From the NCBI GenBank assembly GCA_035403465.1, contig DAONFG010000019.1, forward strand, positions 1 through 59,971: a DNA stretch of 59,971 bases, written 5' to 3'. Under the pieces are notes generated by a model, which was not told the DNA's origin, did no database searches, and worked only from the letters and a program-made list of their open reading frames with translations. Each line of letters opens with the position of its first letter. The stretch's first letter is position 1. Origin of the DNA: JAAYBQ01 sp035403465 (GTDB lineage Bacteria > Spirochaetota > UBA4802 > UBA5550). Positions 1 to 8,122 of this stretch are shown one piece after another. The translations under genes were made by a program, and so were the position numbers.

Positions 1-147
1 TCAACATGTTAAATTATCAACCATAAAAAATTAATTATAAAGAAATATGTATTTTGAGAATTACTGACGCTTTAGTCATTTTTGATTTGACAATGCCATA
101 CATTCATGAATTCTTATTAAAGTGTTTCCGTAAACGTGAGGCCGATT

Positions 148-549
148 ATGCTTGATGAGAGAAGAACAATACCGCGCTACCAGGCTGATTTTAGCGTGTC
201 AGTTGAATTTAGATCAGATCCGAACACCTCTTCACTTATGAACTACACAGCTAAAGTCGTCAATATAAGCCTTGCCGGTGTTTACCTGATAATTGAAGAC
301 AAAATACGCCCCGGAATACCGCTCAATATGACATTCAGTATCAATGGTCTTTCAAATACCAATGAGCATAACCAGTACAGAACAAATGGTAAAGTTCTTC
401 GATGCGGCTCAATTAACGAGGAAACACCGGAAACCAGACACAGATATCATTTTGATGATGTGAAGAATAAATTTTACTGTGCCGTTCAATTCAATGAAGT
501 TCAGTTTGAACTTTCAGATAAACTTTCACGATGCAACCAGGTACTTTAA
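148..549 (+). CDS. PilZ domain protein, likely c-di-GMP receptor
   Basis: Small single-domain PilZ protein of 133 residues. The N-terminal c-di-GMP-binding motif RxxxR is present (RTIPR, about residues 6-10), and the second motif N/DxSxxG is present as NISLAG about 35 residues later. Both are what PilZ proteins use to clasp c-di-GMP dimers, so binding is likely; the partner cannot be told from sequence. I place the start at ATG 148 because GAGG (138-141) sits 6 bases before it. An in-frame GTG at 136 would bury that ribosome binding site. It stands alone, ahead of rpmB. A second, unrelated-looking PilZ protein lies at 23300. Confidence 0.85.
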   Translation: MLDERRTIPRYQADFSVSVEFRSDPNTSSLMNYTAKVVNISLAGVYLIIEDKIRPGIPLNMTFSINGLSNTNEHNQYRTNGKVLRCGSINEETPETRHRYHFDDVKNKFYCAVQFNEVQFELSDKLSRCNQVL

Positions 550-686
550 CAGGTCAATTCGCCCGTATCTTATGGATAATTGACATTATTTTCACTATAT
601 TTTTTTTAGTTTAAGACATAATTTACTTGAAAATAAGATTATTGATTTCTACTATGCCTCAAATCAATGAATCTGGGGATCATGCC

Positions 687-875
687 ATGGCAAAATGTGA
701 AATCTGCGGAAAATCCGTTCAATTTGGAAAAAGCGTAAGCCATTCTAATAAAAGGACAAATAAAATCTGGCGACCTAACGTACAGAAAATCCGTGTACTC
801 GAAAACAACAGGGTAATCAGGAAAAATGTATGCACAAGATGCATAAGAACAGGTTCTGTAGCAAAAGCTGTTTAA
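687..875 (+). CDS. rpmB: 50S ribosomal protein L28
   Basis: 62-residue large-subunit ribosomal protein L28. It begins with the typical MAKCEICGK stretch and keeps both zinc-binding CxxC pairs (CEIC near the N-terminus, CTRC near the C-terminus), so it is the zinc-containing C+ form. The start is ATG 687, preceded by TGGGGAT at 674-680. An in-frame TTG at 627 would add 20 residues not seen in L28 proteins. The gene is monocistronic: a strong intrinsic terminator follows directly. A TTGACA at 580-585 could be its -35 box, but no good -10 follows at normal spacing. Confidence 0.95.
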   Translation: MAKCEICGKSVQFGKSVSHSNKRTNKIWRPNVQKIRVLENNRVIRKNVCTRCIRTGSVAKAV

Positions 876-901
876 CAGTTATCTCGTTTACCTGACTTTA
901 C

Positions 902-931
902 AAAAAAAGCTGCCATTGTGCAGCTTTTTTT
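902..931 (+). terminator. Intrinsic terminator after rpmB
   Basis: Perfect 12-bp inverted repeat, AAAAAAAGCTGC (902-913) and GCAGCTTTTTTT (920-931), with a 6-base loop. The right arm ends in seven T, a textbook rho-independent terminator 26 bases after the L28 stop. The A-rich left arm makes it potentially bidirectional. Confidence 0.9.
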
Positions 932-983
932 ATTAATAAATCCATCCGGAATATTCGTTGTACTAATAAAAGAATAATTTGTT

Positions 984-1012
984 TTTCCAAATTTTTAGTA
1001 TTAAATTATAAT
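984..1012 (+). promoter_or_regulatory. Candidate sigma-70 promoter of the universal stress gene
   Basis: TTTCCA (984-989) and a perfect TATAAT (1007-1012) are separated by 17 bases. The start codon lies 34 bases beyond the -10 box. Confidence 0.55.
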
Positions 1013-1046
1013 ATCTTTTAAAAATATATTTGAAAGGAGGTATGAT

Positions 1047-1490
1047 ATGTTCCGTCCAGCAAATATCCTGGTTGCAACAGATTTCAGTAAAGAATCAGAC
1101 AGAGCGGTAAGCGCAGCTTTTGATATCGCTGGAAAGTATAAATCAAAAATTGATTTATTGTATATTCTTGACGATGTCATTGAATGCACTGCCGATTACT
1201 GCATCCCGCCTGAAAATGTAGAAGCCACAAGAACCAGAATGCTCAAGGAAGCAAAAAAACAGATGAAAGAACAGCTTACAAGATTCCCCAAACATCCGAA
1301 AGTATCCATCAAAGAGACTGTAAGATTTGGAAATCACTTTGATGAGATCCTGAATGAAGTAAAAAACAGAAAAATTGATCTTCTTGTAGCTGCTCCTCAT
1401 GAGGAGCATAAAGCGTGGCATATGTTTTCACATTTAACCGAAAAACTCGGTGAAAAAAACGGATGCGAAACTCTGCTGGTAAGGCATTAA
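1047..1490 (+). CDS. Universal stress protein (UspA family)
   Basis: 147-residue single Usp domain, the normal length. The first strand and following loop are typical (ILVATDFS, with D and S). The C-terminal end TLLVRH is the usual last beta strand. The ATP-binding signature of the MJ0577 subgroup (GxxG-x9-GS/T) is not visible in the region from AAPHEEH onward, so this copy may belong to the UspA-like class that does not bind ATP. The start is secure: AGGAGG (1035-1040) ends 6 bases before ATG 1047. It is transcribed alone and converges on the spermidine-synthase operon. Confidence 0.88.
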   Translation: MFRPANILVATDFSKESDRAVSAAFDIAGKYKSKIDLLYILDDVIECTADYCIPPENVEATRTRMLKEAKKQMKEQLTRFPKHPKVSIKETVRFGNHFDEILNEVKNRKIDLLVAAPHEEHKAWHMFSHLTEKLGEKNGCETLLVRH

Positions 1491-1551
1491 CTGACTGTGT
1501 TTTAGTTTTCCGGATGGAAAGATGAGTTCATCGTTTCATTACTGAGAACAT

Positions 1552-1581
1552 GGAGCCGGGCCCAGCCTATTTACCGGCTCC
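1552..1581. terminator. Hairpin between convergent genes
   Basis: GGAGCCGG (1552-1559) pairs with CCGGCTCC (1574-1581) across a 14-base loop, between the universal stress gene and the end of the minus-strand operon. No clear T run follows on either strand, so termination is probable but weakly supported. Confidence 0.5.
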
Positions 1582-1583
1582 TT

Positions 1584-3098
1584 CTAATAATCCGAGTTCT
1601 TCCAACCCCTTAAATAATATTTGTAAAGCACGGGTTTATTGAATGTGTTTATCTCTGTTGTAATTTCTCCTGAATCTGGTGGAAAGTTTTCAGCTGCAGT
1701 AAAAGTCGATTTATTAAAATACTTTAATCCATCTATCACTGAATCCTTAATAACTAAATCATTACCGCATGCCATGTTATATCCCCAGTCACCAAAAGAT
1801 GGTATAAAGAGATGATAAGGAATAACATTGTTAAATACCTGTTTCATTGTAAGGTTAATGCACCAGAATGCCTCTCGGGCAAAAAGCGGCGAAGTTGATT
1901 GTGTAATGAATACCCCGTCCATTGACAGGGACCTTTTAACAAGTTTGAAGAATTCGATAGTATAAAGCTTTGAAACAGTTTCATCATGCGGGTCAGGGAA
2001 GTCAGCAATAATTATATCATAACCGAAAGTGTTTGTGCGAAGAAAATCATATGCATCACCTGTTATAACATGTACCTTACTGTTTTTCAATGAGCCTTTG
2101 TTGATGTAACTTATCGTAGAATTATTCATTGCCAGGGATATCATGCTCGCGTCAAGTTCAACAAGAACGACTGTTTTAACAGAGGGGACTTTAAGTATCT
2201 CCCGCACTGCCAGACCGTCTCCACCTCCCAGTACAAGGACACTCCGCGGATTTCCGTGAACTGACATTGCCGGATGCACCAGCATCTCATGGTACCTGTA
2301 TTCATCAGAACTTGAAAACTGGAGGGAACCATCAAGATAAAGCCTGAAATCATCCCCGCTCCGTGTGAGGACAATCTCCTGGTATTTTGTCCGCTCTGTA
2401 AAAACAATATCATCATAAAACATTTTTTTCTGTATGATAGCATTTAACCAGTCGGAATTCACCGCCATAAACAGGAGAATCATCATTGATACTGATGCAA
2501 GCAGGAAATCCTTTTTTTTGCTGCCGTAATCAATCACAAGAATGATAATAAAGGCTACAGTAATATTCGCCATACCTACAACAATGCTGGTGAGAAACCT
2601 TCCAAGAAAAGGAAACAGCAGCAGTGGGAAAAATAGAGACCCTGCAAGTCCACCAATATAATCAAAGGACAGGACATTTGATATGATATCTTTAAGCGCA
2701 CCGTAATTTTTTAAAATCCGGGTCAGAAGGGGAATTTCAAGTCCGACAAGGGTTCCGATCACAACCAGGAAGAAGATATGCAGCGCGTAAAACGATTCCG
2801 AAAACGAAAAAAGATAATTAAGTATAACAACCGATACACCGCCGATCAGGCCGAGCAGAATTTCAATACGAACAAATGCCTTAAGTAGATTCTTTTCAAT
2901 ATACCGTGAAACATATGAACCGAGTCCCATTGAGCTGAGGAACACACCTATGGTGATTGAATACTGCATAACAGGATTACCAAGCAGGTACGAAGCCAGG
3001 GACCCGAGTACAAGCTCATAGATTATTCCGCAGAGTGATAAGATAAAAACAGAGAATAAAAGTATTCTCTGTTCATTTTTAGCAAGATTGATTTTCAC
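1584..3098 (-). CDS. Membrane-integrated spermidine synthase-like protein
   Basis: 504 residues. The first ~220 residues form about seven hydrophobic membrane segments. The remainder is a spermine/spermidine synthase Rossmann domain with the nucleotide-binding loop LGGGDG, the acidic strand end VELD, the YHEMLVHP substrate-site region and the ADFPDPHDE segment where the catalytic Asp lies. The family moves an aminopropyl group from decarboxylated SAM to an amine, but TM-fused members are mostly uncharacterised, so the substrate is open. GTG at 3096-3098 directly abuts the TAA of the DUF350 gene upstream, implying translational coupling. It is the last gene of the SPFH-DUF4178 operon. Confidence 0.85.
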   Translation of the reverse strand: MKINLAKNEQRILLFSVFILSLCGIIYELVLGSLASYLLGNPVMQYSITIGVFLSSMGLGSYVSRYIEKNLLKAFVRIEILLGLIGGVSVVILNYLFSFSESFYALHIFFLVVIGTLVGLEIPLLTRILKNYGALKDIISNVLSFDYIGGLAGSLFFPLLLFPFLGRFLTSIVVGMANITVAFIIILVIDYGSKKKDFLLASVSMMILLFMAVNSDWLNAIIQKKMFYDDIVFTERTKYQEIVLTRSGDDFRLYLDGSLQFSSSDEYRYHEMLVHPAMSVHGNPRSVLVLGGGDGLAVREILKVPSVKTVVLVELDASMISLAMNNSTISYINKGSLKNSKVHVITGDAYDFLRTNTFGYDIIIADFPDPHDETVSKLYTIEFFKLVKRSLSMDGVFITQSTSPLFAREAFWCINLTMKQVFNNVIPYHLFIPSFGDWGYNMACGNDLVIKDSVIDGLKYFNKSTFTAAENFPPDSGEITTEINTFNKPVLYKYYLRGWKNSDY

Positions 3099-3377
3099 TT
3101 ATTTAGGCTGCCCGATTTTCTGCTCAATCTTTGATTCAACGGGCATAGATGAACTGCTCGGTGAAGATATAACTGATCCTACAATAATTGCAATACCGAT
3201 AAATACTGCACCGATGATAATACCGAGCGCTACATTCTGATCATCCTCGATCTCTTTTTTCAGCGAGAACGGGCTGAAAAAATTAATCAGCAGAAATCCA
3301 AGTCCCATCAGGACAATCCCGAGAACCGAATAGATTACTGTGTCTATTACTCCATGCAGAATCCCTGTCCATTCCAT
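3099..3377 (-). CDS. DUF350 family small membrane protein
   Basis: 92 residues with two strongly hydrophobic segments: residues ~12-33, and ~48-68 beginning NVALGIIIGAVFIG. The spacing and the polar NVAL lead into the second helix match DUF350 (YjfL-like) proteins, which normally come as one or two such hairpins. The function of the family is unknown. A G-rich ribosome binding site precedes ATG 3377. It sits between the tiny exported protein and the spermidine-synthase-like gene with no gap to the latter, so the two membrane proteins are probably made together. Confidence 0.8.
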   Translation of the reverse strand: MEWTGILHGVIDTVIYSVLGIVLMGLGFLLINFFSPFSLKKEIEDDQNVALGIIIGAVFIGIAIIVGSVISSPSSSSMPVESKIEQKIGQPK

Positions 3378-3417
3378 ATTAAAACCCCCTGAAATATTTT
3401 ATATTTAGTTTTTCTTT

Positions 3418-3612
3418 TCACTTGCCGCTTCTGAAGCTTCCCGATCCGCCCATATAAGGGGCGTAGTACCCGCTCCCTGCACGCAGGGACTTTCTCTCCT
3501 CCCGGACCTTCTTAAAGTACTCTTTACCTGCACCTGAATAACCTATATACGATGATGTCATTAAAATGGAAGACGAAATCAAAGCTGCTGCAATTATTAT
3601 ACTCCGTATCAT
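3418..3612 (-). CDS. Tiny exported Gly/Ser/Arg-tailed protein
   Basis: 64 residues, not assigned to a family. The N-terminus (MIRSIIIAAALISSSILM) is a signal peptide or membrane anchor. The middle is basic and helical (KKVREERKSLR). The C-terminus is a Tyr/Gly/Ser tail ending GSFRSGK. A clear ribosome binding site (GGAGAG, 5 bases before ATG 3612) and tight placement between the long DUF4178 gene (9-base gap) and DUF350 support a real gene. Its position suggests an accessory part of the same membrane-associated system. Confidence 0.65.
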   Translation of the reverse strand: MIRSIIIAAALISSSILMTSSYIGYSGAGKEYFKKVREERKSLRAGSGYYAPYMGGSGSFRSGK

Positions 3613-3621
3613 TACACTCTC

Positions 3622-5028
3622 CTATTTATCAGCCATCTCAAAGGGAAGTTCATTGTATGATTTCGATTTTGATTTGTTGATCAAATATAAAATAATAAAA
3701 ATAGCAAAAACTACTATATAATACCTGTATCCCCTGACCCTGGAGATCGCGATAGTGACGGAATCAGGTGACCTTGGATTTTCACTAAATATTTCCATAT
3801 ACGCGTAATATTTGCCCGCTTCATCCAGAACAAAATCTGAACCGTAACTCTTATCTGACTCGTGCCAGTAGCCGTCACTGTCCCTGCCCTCTTCATCCCA
3901 GAAATCTGCGGTTATAATATATGACTCAAGAGGTTCAGGCATTGCATCAATCTCTTCAAAGATATCGTTAAGTACTACGGGATCATTGACTTTATCACCG
4001 GCAAGGTCAAGCAGCCTTTTTTCGCTGATAAGCATAAACCTGAATGACTGCCATTCAAGGTTAAGTTTCTGAACTTTCTCATCAACAGCAAAACTTACGT
4101 CATAGAGCTTATTCCCTTCAGGTATATCAAAGGGGCCCCAGAGTACCTGGCTCTGGTATGCCTTTGTTCCATTTTCTTCAAAAGGTACATTCGTTGTAAG
4201 AACTTTTTTCTGACCCATTACACCTTTAATTTCTGTTGTTGAAAAACAGCTGAAAAAAGCTGCCATAAGCGAGAAGCATGCACCTGCAGCGTAAACAAGA
4301 CTTTTCTTACCGTAAGAGGTCCTCTTCTTTATTGTACTATCATACTTTTCTTTATAAGTATCGATACTGAATGCGCTGAGTATCTGGCCGTGGTTAAGTT
4401 TTTCACCCTTTGTAATTGACACTTCATCCTCAGACTGCTCAATTGTAAAATGAATGCCGTCCTTCTTGAAGTCATAGCACGTTGACGGTTCTCCGATTTC
4501 GGGCTTCCATGGAAGCTCGCCTTCGATGAGTACTATTCTGCCTGTATAAGCTGAAGATTTACTGATCCTTTTCCCTTCAAAGAGTATGGCACTGCTGTCA
4601 GATTCCATATCGATCGCTTCAGGAATATACTCCTCGTAAGACCAGATTTCACCATCCTCCTCGACAAAATAGTGAAATACACCGTCGGCTGATATGGCAA
4701 CCCATTCATCCCATGTACACTTTTCGTATTCCTCTTCCTCCTGGTACCTGAGCCTGCCGATAATTTCATACTCGACATTGTTTATGCTCCCTTTTAATCC
4801 AAGTTTGAAGAGAGTGGAATCTTTATCGTAGGTTAAGTCATCGGCAAAAACATGGTAAAACTCACTTGTATGCTGGTCATAATCTTTTCCGCACTGGACA
4901 CATTTGGCCAGGGGAACAGTTACATCCTCCTCTTCCTCCTTATCATAGTAAGTACGTGAACTTTTTACAAGCCCGCCGCCGCATGAGGAGCATTTGAGCG
5001 AAACAAGTTCTTCTTTCCCTGTACCCAT
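3622..5028 (-). CDS. DUF4178 zinc-ribbon membrane protein (long form)
   Basis: 468 residues. An N-terminal C2-C2 zinc ribbon is formed by C13, C16, C43 and C46. A DUF4178-type beta-rich region follows (about 70-230), with the hallmark pattern of a short 'I.GR.RY' strand then acidic and aromatic strands (DEWVAISADGVFHYFVEED). A membrane segment lies near 242-262, then a ~170-residue soluble domain with several YxxxxDFWDEEGRD-like acidic stretches, then a last membrane helix around 435-455. The large loop is probably outside the cytoplasm. AGGTGA precedes ATG 5028. DUF4178 has no known biochemical function; it recurs with SPFH and DUF350 genes. Confidence 0.78.
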   Translation of the reverse strand: MGTGKEELVSLKCSSCGGGLVKSSRTYYDKEEEEDVTVPLAKCVQCGKDYDQHTSEFYHVFADDLTYDKDSTLFKLGLKGSINNVEYEIIGRLRYQEEEEYEKCTWDEWVAISADGVFHYFVEEDGEIWSYEEYIPEAIDMESDSSAILFEGKRISKSSAYTGRIVLIEGELPWKPEIGEPSTCYDFKKDGIHFTIEQSEDEVSITKGEKLNHGQILSAFSIDTYKEKYDSTIKKRTSYGKKSLVYAAGACFSLMAAFFSCFSTTEIKGVMGQKKVLTTNVPFEENGTKAYQSQVLWGPFDIPEGNKLYDVSFAVDEKVQKLNLEWQSFRFMLISEKRLLDLAGDKVNDPVVLNDIFEEIDAMPEPLESYIITADFWDEEGRDSDGYWHESDKSYGSDFVLDEAGKYYAYMEIFSENPRSPDSVTIAISRVRGYRYYIVVFAIFIILYLINKSKSKSYNELPFEMADK

Positions 5029-5074
5029 GTTATCACCTGCATAATTTAACTGATGTATACTCCTGCTACGGGAT

Positions 5075-5677
5075 TCAGGAGTTTACCACTATATCTCTTT
5101 TAAGCAGAGGCCTGCCTGCGAACATTTCAACTTCACTTTCAGTGTATTCAACAGAGACTTTCTTCCCTTCTGCGACGGCATCAAGATAGACTACCTCGGA
5201 TCCGGGTTCAACATAAAAGAACAGTTCACCTTCGCCGCCGTCAACTACAGCCATACCCTTCTCCTTGACCATAACCTTTTTATCACCGACCATTATGTTC
5301 TGTCCCGGTTTTATGCAGTTTATATCCGGAATATCAACTGCTTCATAAAGGTCAGTGTAAAGAGTAAAGGTTCCCTCATCCTCTGTGAACCAGGCTTTCT
5401 CGCCGTCAAGGTCAATAAACCATTCATCATAATGCCCGCCCTGGTACTTGTACCGCATGCGTCCCAGTGCGGTAAACGGTTTACCAAGAATAGTCCCTGC
5501 TGAACCTACGGTGAATATAGATGGAAAATCGGCGAGTTTAGGAAACTTGCCTGTTATGTCGAATCCCCCGTCTTTTACACGAAGGTGAGTGCCGCAGTAC
5601 TCGCAGACAAACACCTTGCTGAATCTGTTTTTTATCTCAAGTGATGCTCCGCACGATGCACAGTTCATTGATGACAT
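5075..5677 (-). CDS. DUF4178 zinc-ribbon protein (short form)
   Basis: 200 residues: a zinc ribbon (C6, C9, C25, C28) and one DUF4178 domain, with no membrane segment. It therefore corresponds to the N-terminal half of the 468-residue neighbour and may be its soluble partner or paralogue. The ribbon motif CASCG...CEYCG resembles the ribbons in the adjacent SPFH protein. The start at 5677 lies 4 bases after the stop of the SPFH gene (TAA, 5682-5684), with AGGG 9-12 bases upstream. An in-frame ATG at 5668 is an alternative. Confidence 0.78.
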   Translation of the reverse strand: MSSMNCASCGASLEIKNRFSKVFVCEYCGTHLRVKDGGFDITGKFPKLADFPSIFTVGSAGTILGKPFTALGRMRYKYQGGHYDEWFIDLDGEKAWFTEDEGTFTLYTDLYEAVDIPDINCIKPGQNIMVGDKKVMVKEKGMAVVDGGEGELFFYVEPGSEVVYLDAVAEGKKVSVEYTESEVEMFAGRPLLKRDIVVNS

Positions 5678-5681
5678 TCAT

Positions 5682-6815
5682 TTAACCCTGCTGTGATCCG
5701 CATTCAGGACAGAACTTTGCCCCCGGGGCAAGCGGTGCTTTACACTTAACGCAGTTGGAAGCCTGGAGGCTTGCACCGCATGAATGACAGAACTTTGCGC
5801 CAGCCTGGTTCGCAGCGTTACACTTTGGACACGCCGCCTGGGGAACAACCATCGGAGACCCGCATGAATGACAGAACTTTGCACCTGCGACATTTGCTGC
5901 ATTACACTTAGGACATGCAACCTGTCCGCCTGCCTGTCCTGCGCCTGGTTGTGCATTACCCATGACTGAGCCCATCATCTGACCCATCTGCTGGCCCATG
6001 CCGACACCCATACCAGCACCCATCATGCCGCCTGCCATACCTTCATTTGAAGCAGCCTTTTCCATTGTGTCAAATGTACGTTTTACCTTGTAGTCGTCAC
6101 CCATAATATTCATTTCGGCTTTGTCGGCAAGAGCTTTCTTCAGCCTCTTTACGTTTTCGTCGTCATCGGGAATATTAATTGATTCAATTGCGAAACGGAC
6201 AAGTTCAATACCGAAACTTGTAAAATCTTCAAGAAGCTTTGCCTTTCCTGCTGAACCGATTTCATCATAATAAGCAGAAAGTTTAAGTATCGTAATATTC
6301 TGTTTAATCATAAACTCTGAAATAAGGTCCTGTATTTTAGGCAGAATCGCCTGGTCTCTAAGAGCCGAGCCTATTGCATCAGTTGTGAATGCCCTCCATG
6401 TTCCTGTTGCCATAATAAGAAACGGTTTTATGTCAAGAATGCGGATTGAGTATGCGCCAAAAGCCCTGATAGGTACAGGAAGATTGTAAATAGGATCCAT
6501 CAGCTGCATAGGCTGCTTTGTACCCCATTTTAGATTGGGAATCTCTGTCTTGTTTATAAAATATACCTCTGCCGGGAATGGCGTCTTGCCGCCAAAAGGC
6601 AGGTTGATAAGTTTTTCAAGAATCGGTACGTTTCCCGTACTCAGCGTATGCCTTCCCGGACCGTATGAATCAAGGGCCTGGCCGTTTTTAAAGAAAATTG
6701 CCTCCTGCCCTTCTTTAACTATAAGCTGCGAACCAAGGGCAATTGCACCCTCCTCGAATTTGAAAATCACCTCACCCGGTTTATTATCCCATTGTACAAC
6801 ATCAAGTAATGCCAT
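5682..6815 (-). CDS. SPFH/virion-core-like protein with three zinc ribbons
   Basis: 377 residues. Residues 1-~250 are an SPFH (band 7) domain of the YdjI 'virion core protein' type: it starts at a soluble strand (VVQW..PGEVIFKF) rather than a transmembrane helix and ends with the helical segment of SPFH proteins. Next come a Gly/Met-rich linker (~255-290) and three near-identical C2-C2 ribbons at about 301-319, 329-347 and 355-373, each of the form CxxCxA..xxGAKFCxxCG. SPFH proteins oligomerise on membranes; the ribbons could bind partners with matching ribbons, such as the DUF4178 proteins. ATG 6815 overlaps the upstream stop (TAATG), with GGAGGT just before. Confidence 0.85.
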   Translation of the reverse strand: MALLDVVQWDNKPGEVIFKFEEGAIALGSQLIVKEGQEAIFFKNGQALDSYGPGRHTLSTGNVPILEKLINLPFGGKTPFPAEVYFINKTEIPNLKWGTKQPMQLMDPIYNLPVPIRAFGAYSIRILDIKPFLIMATGTWRAFTTDAIGSALRDQAILPKIQDLISEFMIKQNITILKLSAYYDEIGSAGKAKLLEDFTSFGIELVRFAIESINIPDDDENVKRLKKALADKAEMNIMGDDYKVKRTFDTMEKAASNEGMAGGMMGAGMGVGMGQQMGQMMGSVMGNAQPGAGQAGGQVACPKCNAANVAGAKFCHSCGSPMVVPQAACPKCNAANQAGAKFCHSCGASLQASNCVKCKAPLAPGAKFCPECGSQQG

Positions 6816-7342
6816 TATATGACCTCCATTATAACATATTTTCGTTCATCAAATGTTTTTTCAAATTCAAGAATCCTGGTCTTTACAGATTTTAAAGCAG
6901 ATTTAAGCGCATCACTTCTCAATGTCTGAAGTCCCGTTGCAAGGGTAAGAACTTCATCAAATTGAGCAATAAGCCGCCAGTCAAATTCAAGCAGCCGGTT
7001 CTGGTCTTCTTCAGTAATCTTTAGCTTTGAAAATGGGCCGGATGCGCCATACTCAGCATACTGAACTTTTTTAAAAAGACCTTCAAGAACATTTCCCAGC
7101 GAATCCAGTTCAGGAAGTGCAGAAAGCTCTGCTTCACGTGAGAGATCACCCGACAGCATCGCAAGAGTTTTCTTGGCGGTTGAAATCTTATCTGATATAA
7201 ATGCCCTGATCATACTGTCGGCATCATAATTTTCAGCCTTTTCGATATAACCCTTGAATCCCGGAATACCTATGGCGATCCGTGTAATAAAATCCCTGTT
7301 TGCCTGGAGCTTATTTTTTAAACTGTTTAAGTCAGGTTGCAT
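6815..7342 (-). CDS. Uncharacterised helical protein preceding the SPFH gene
   Basis: 175 residues, almost entirely predicted helical, with no signal peptide or membrane segment. The recognisable feature is a PGFKGY motif (about residues 29-34) followed by a charged helix with AENYDADSMIRAF. Similar PGxxGYxxKE..R..D..LR stretches occur, as far as I recall, in unannotated proteins beside SPFH genes. It is the first gene of the seven-gene operon and is coupled to the SPFH gene by a one-base stop/start overlap, so the two products are probably made in fixed ratio. Function unknown. Confidence 0.72.
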   Translation of the reverse strand: MQPDLNSLKNKLQANRDFITRIAIGIPGFKGYIEKAENYDADSMIRAFISDKISTAKKTLAMLSGDLSREAELSALPELDSLGNVLEGLFKKVQYAEYGASGPFSKLKITEEDQNRLLEFDWRLIAQFDEVLTLATGLQTLRSDALKSALKSVKTRILEFEKTFDERKYVIMEVI

Positions 7343-7406
7343 GTTTTTAACCTTATCCTGATTTTTTTATTTTTTGCGGATTTATTAAACCAACAGTTAT
7401 AATATA

Positions 7407-7437
7407 ATAATAACCGGTAAAAAAACAATACAGTCAA
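7407..7437 (-). promoter_or_regulatory. Candidate promoter of the SPFH-DUF4178 operon
   Basis: On the minus strand, TTGACT (7432-7437) is followed by GTTATT at 17 bases (7409-7414), or TATTAT at 19 bases (7407-7412). It lies 65-90 bases upstream of the first gene of the operon in an AT-rich gap without genes. Confidence 0.45.
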
Positions 7438-7526
7438 GTTTTAATTATTTTTTTAAAATATAAAAATTTAATCAGTGATTGAACGGTGTCTTCCAGAAAT
7501 GCCTGTTTTAAAATTTACAGATTTCA

Positions 7527-7844
7527 TCAAATAGATAGAGCATTATTAATTCGCACGAGCATATCCATGTACCTGTTTCGTGATCTTATATATTCCCTGA
7601 GCAGTACGTTAGATGAGACTGATTCAGTAATCTGTGAGAATTCATCTGCCTCAAAGCTTTCAATTTCAAATCCTGATTCCTGCTTCAATCTGATCATTTC
7701 AGCAACTTCATTATATTTTTTCAGAAGCATTGATGCGCCTGCATCTGCAGCAACACGCGATTCCATTTCACGAAAATTAGAAGCCGCTTCTGTATTACCG
7801 ATCAGAGTTCCAAGTTCATTTGCTTTATTAAGGATCTCTTCCAA
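7527..7844 (-). CDS. YlbF/YmcA family protein
   Basis: 105 residues, all helical. The pattern (LEEILNKANELGTLIGNT, then D..A..LLKKYNEV, then the KQESGFE turn and a last helix pair) matches the YlbF/YmcA family. In Bacillus these proteins act with RNase Y in RNA processing and development; they are less studied in diderm bacteria. I choose TTG 7842-7844 as start because AGGAGG lies exactly 7 bases before it. An upstream in-frame ATG at 7875-7877 would place that ribosome binding site inside the gene. It is monocistronic, divergent from the bactofilin gene. Confidence 0.72.
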   Translation of the reverse strand: MEEILNKANELGTLIGNTEAASNFREMESRVAADAGASMLLKKYNEVAEMIRLKQESGFEIESFEADEFSQITESVSSNVLLREYIRSRNRYMDMLVRINNALSI

Positions 7845-8014
7845 GCATTTTCCTCCTGATTTAATTTTTTGATTCATTGCTTAGCTTAAATTTTTCTGAT
7901 TGTCAAGATTCAAACTATAGAATTATTTCAAAGAATAGATGATTATATAGTAGTTACAAACAAAAATCTTGTTACAAATAATTATACATCAGTAATACAT
8001 ATAAGTCTTTTTGT

Positions 8015-8043
8015 TTGACAATAAATGCATAGACCTTTATACT
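8015..8043 (+). promoter_or_regulatory. Strong sigma-70-type promoter of the bactofilin gene
   Basis: A perfect TTGACA (8015-8020), 17-base spacer and TATACT (8038-8043). Transcription would begin near 8050, leaving a leader of about 70 bases before ATG 8123. Confidence 0.75.
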
Positions 8044-8122
8044 TTGCCTCAATCAGGAATAACAAAGAACTTTCACACACTAAAAATTGCACCATTACAA
8101 AAATCAGATTATGGAGTAAACA

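Noticed and set aside
136..147. GTG start four codons upstream in the first PilZ gene
   Set aside because: The GAGG at 138-141 would lie inside the frame; it fits ATG 148 better.
627..686. Upstream TTG start for rpmB
   Set aside because: Adds 20 residues absent from L28 proteins, and a good ribosome binding site precedes ATG 687.
5780..5900. Repeated 20-base stretch (GCATGAATGACAGAACTTTG)
   Set aside because: It is only the coding sequence of the tandem zinc ribbons, not a CRISPR or regulatory repeat.
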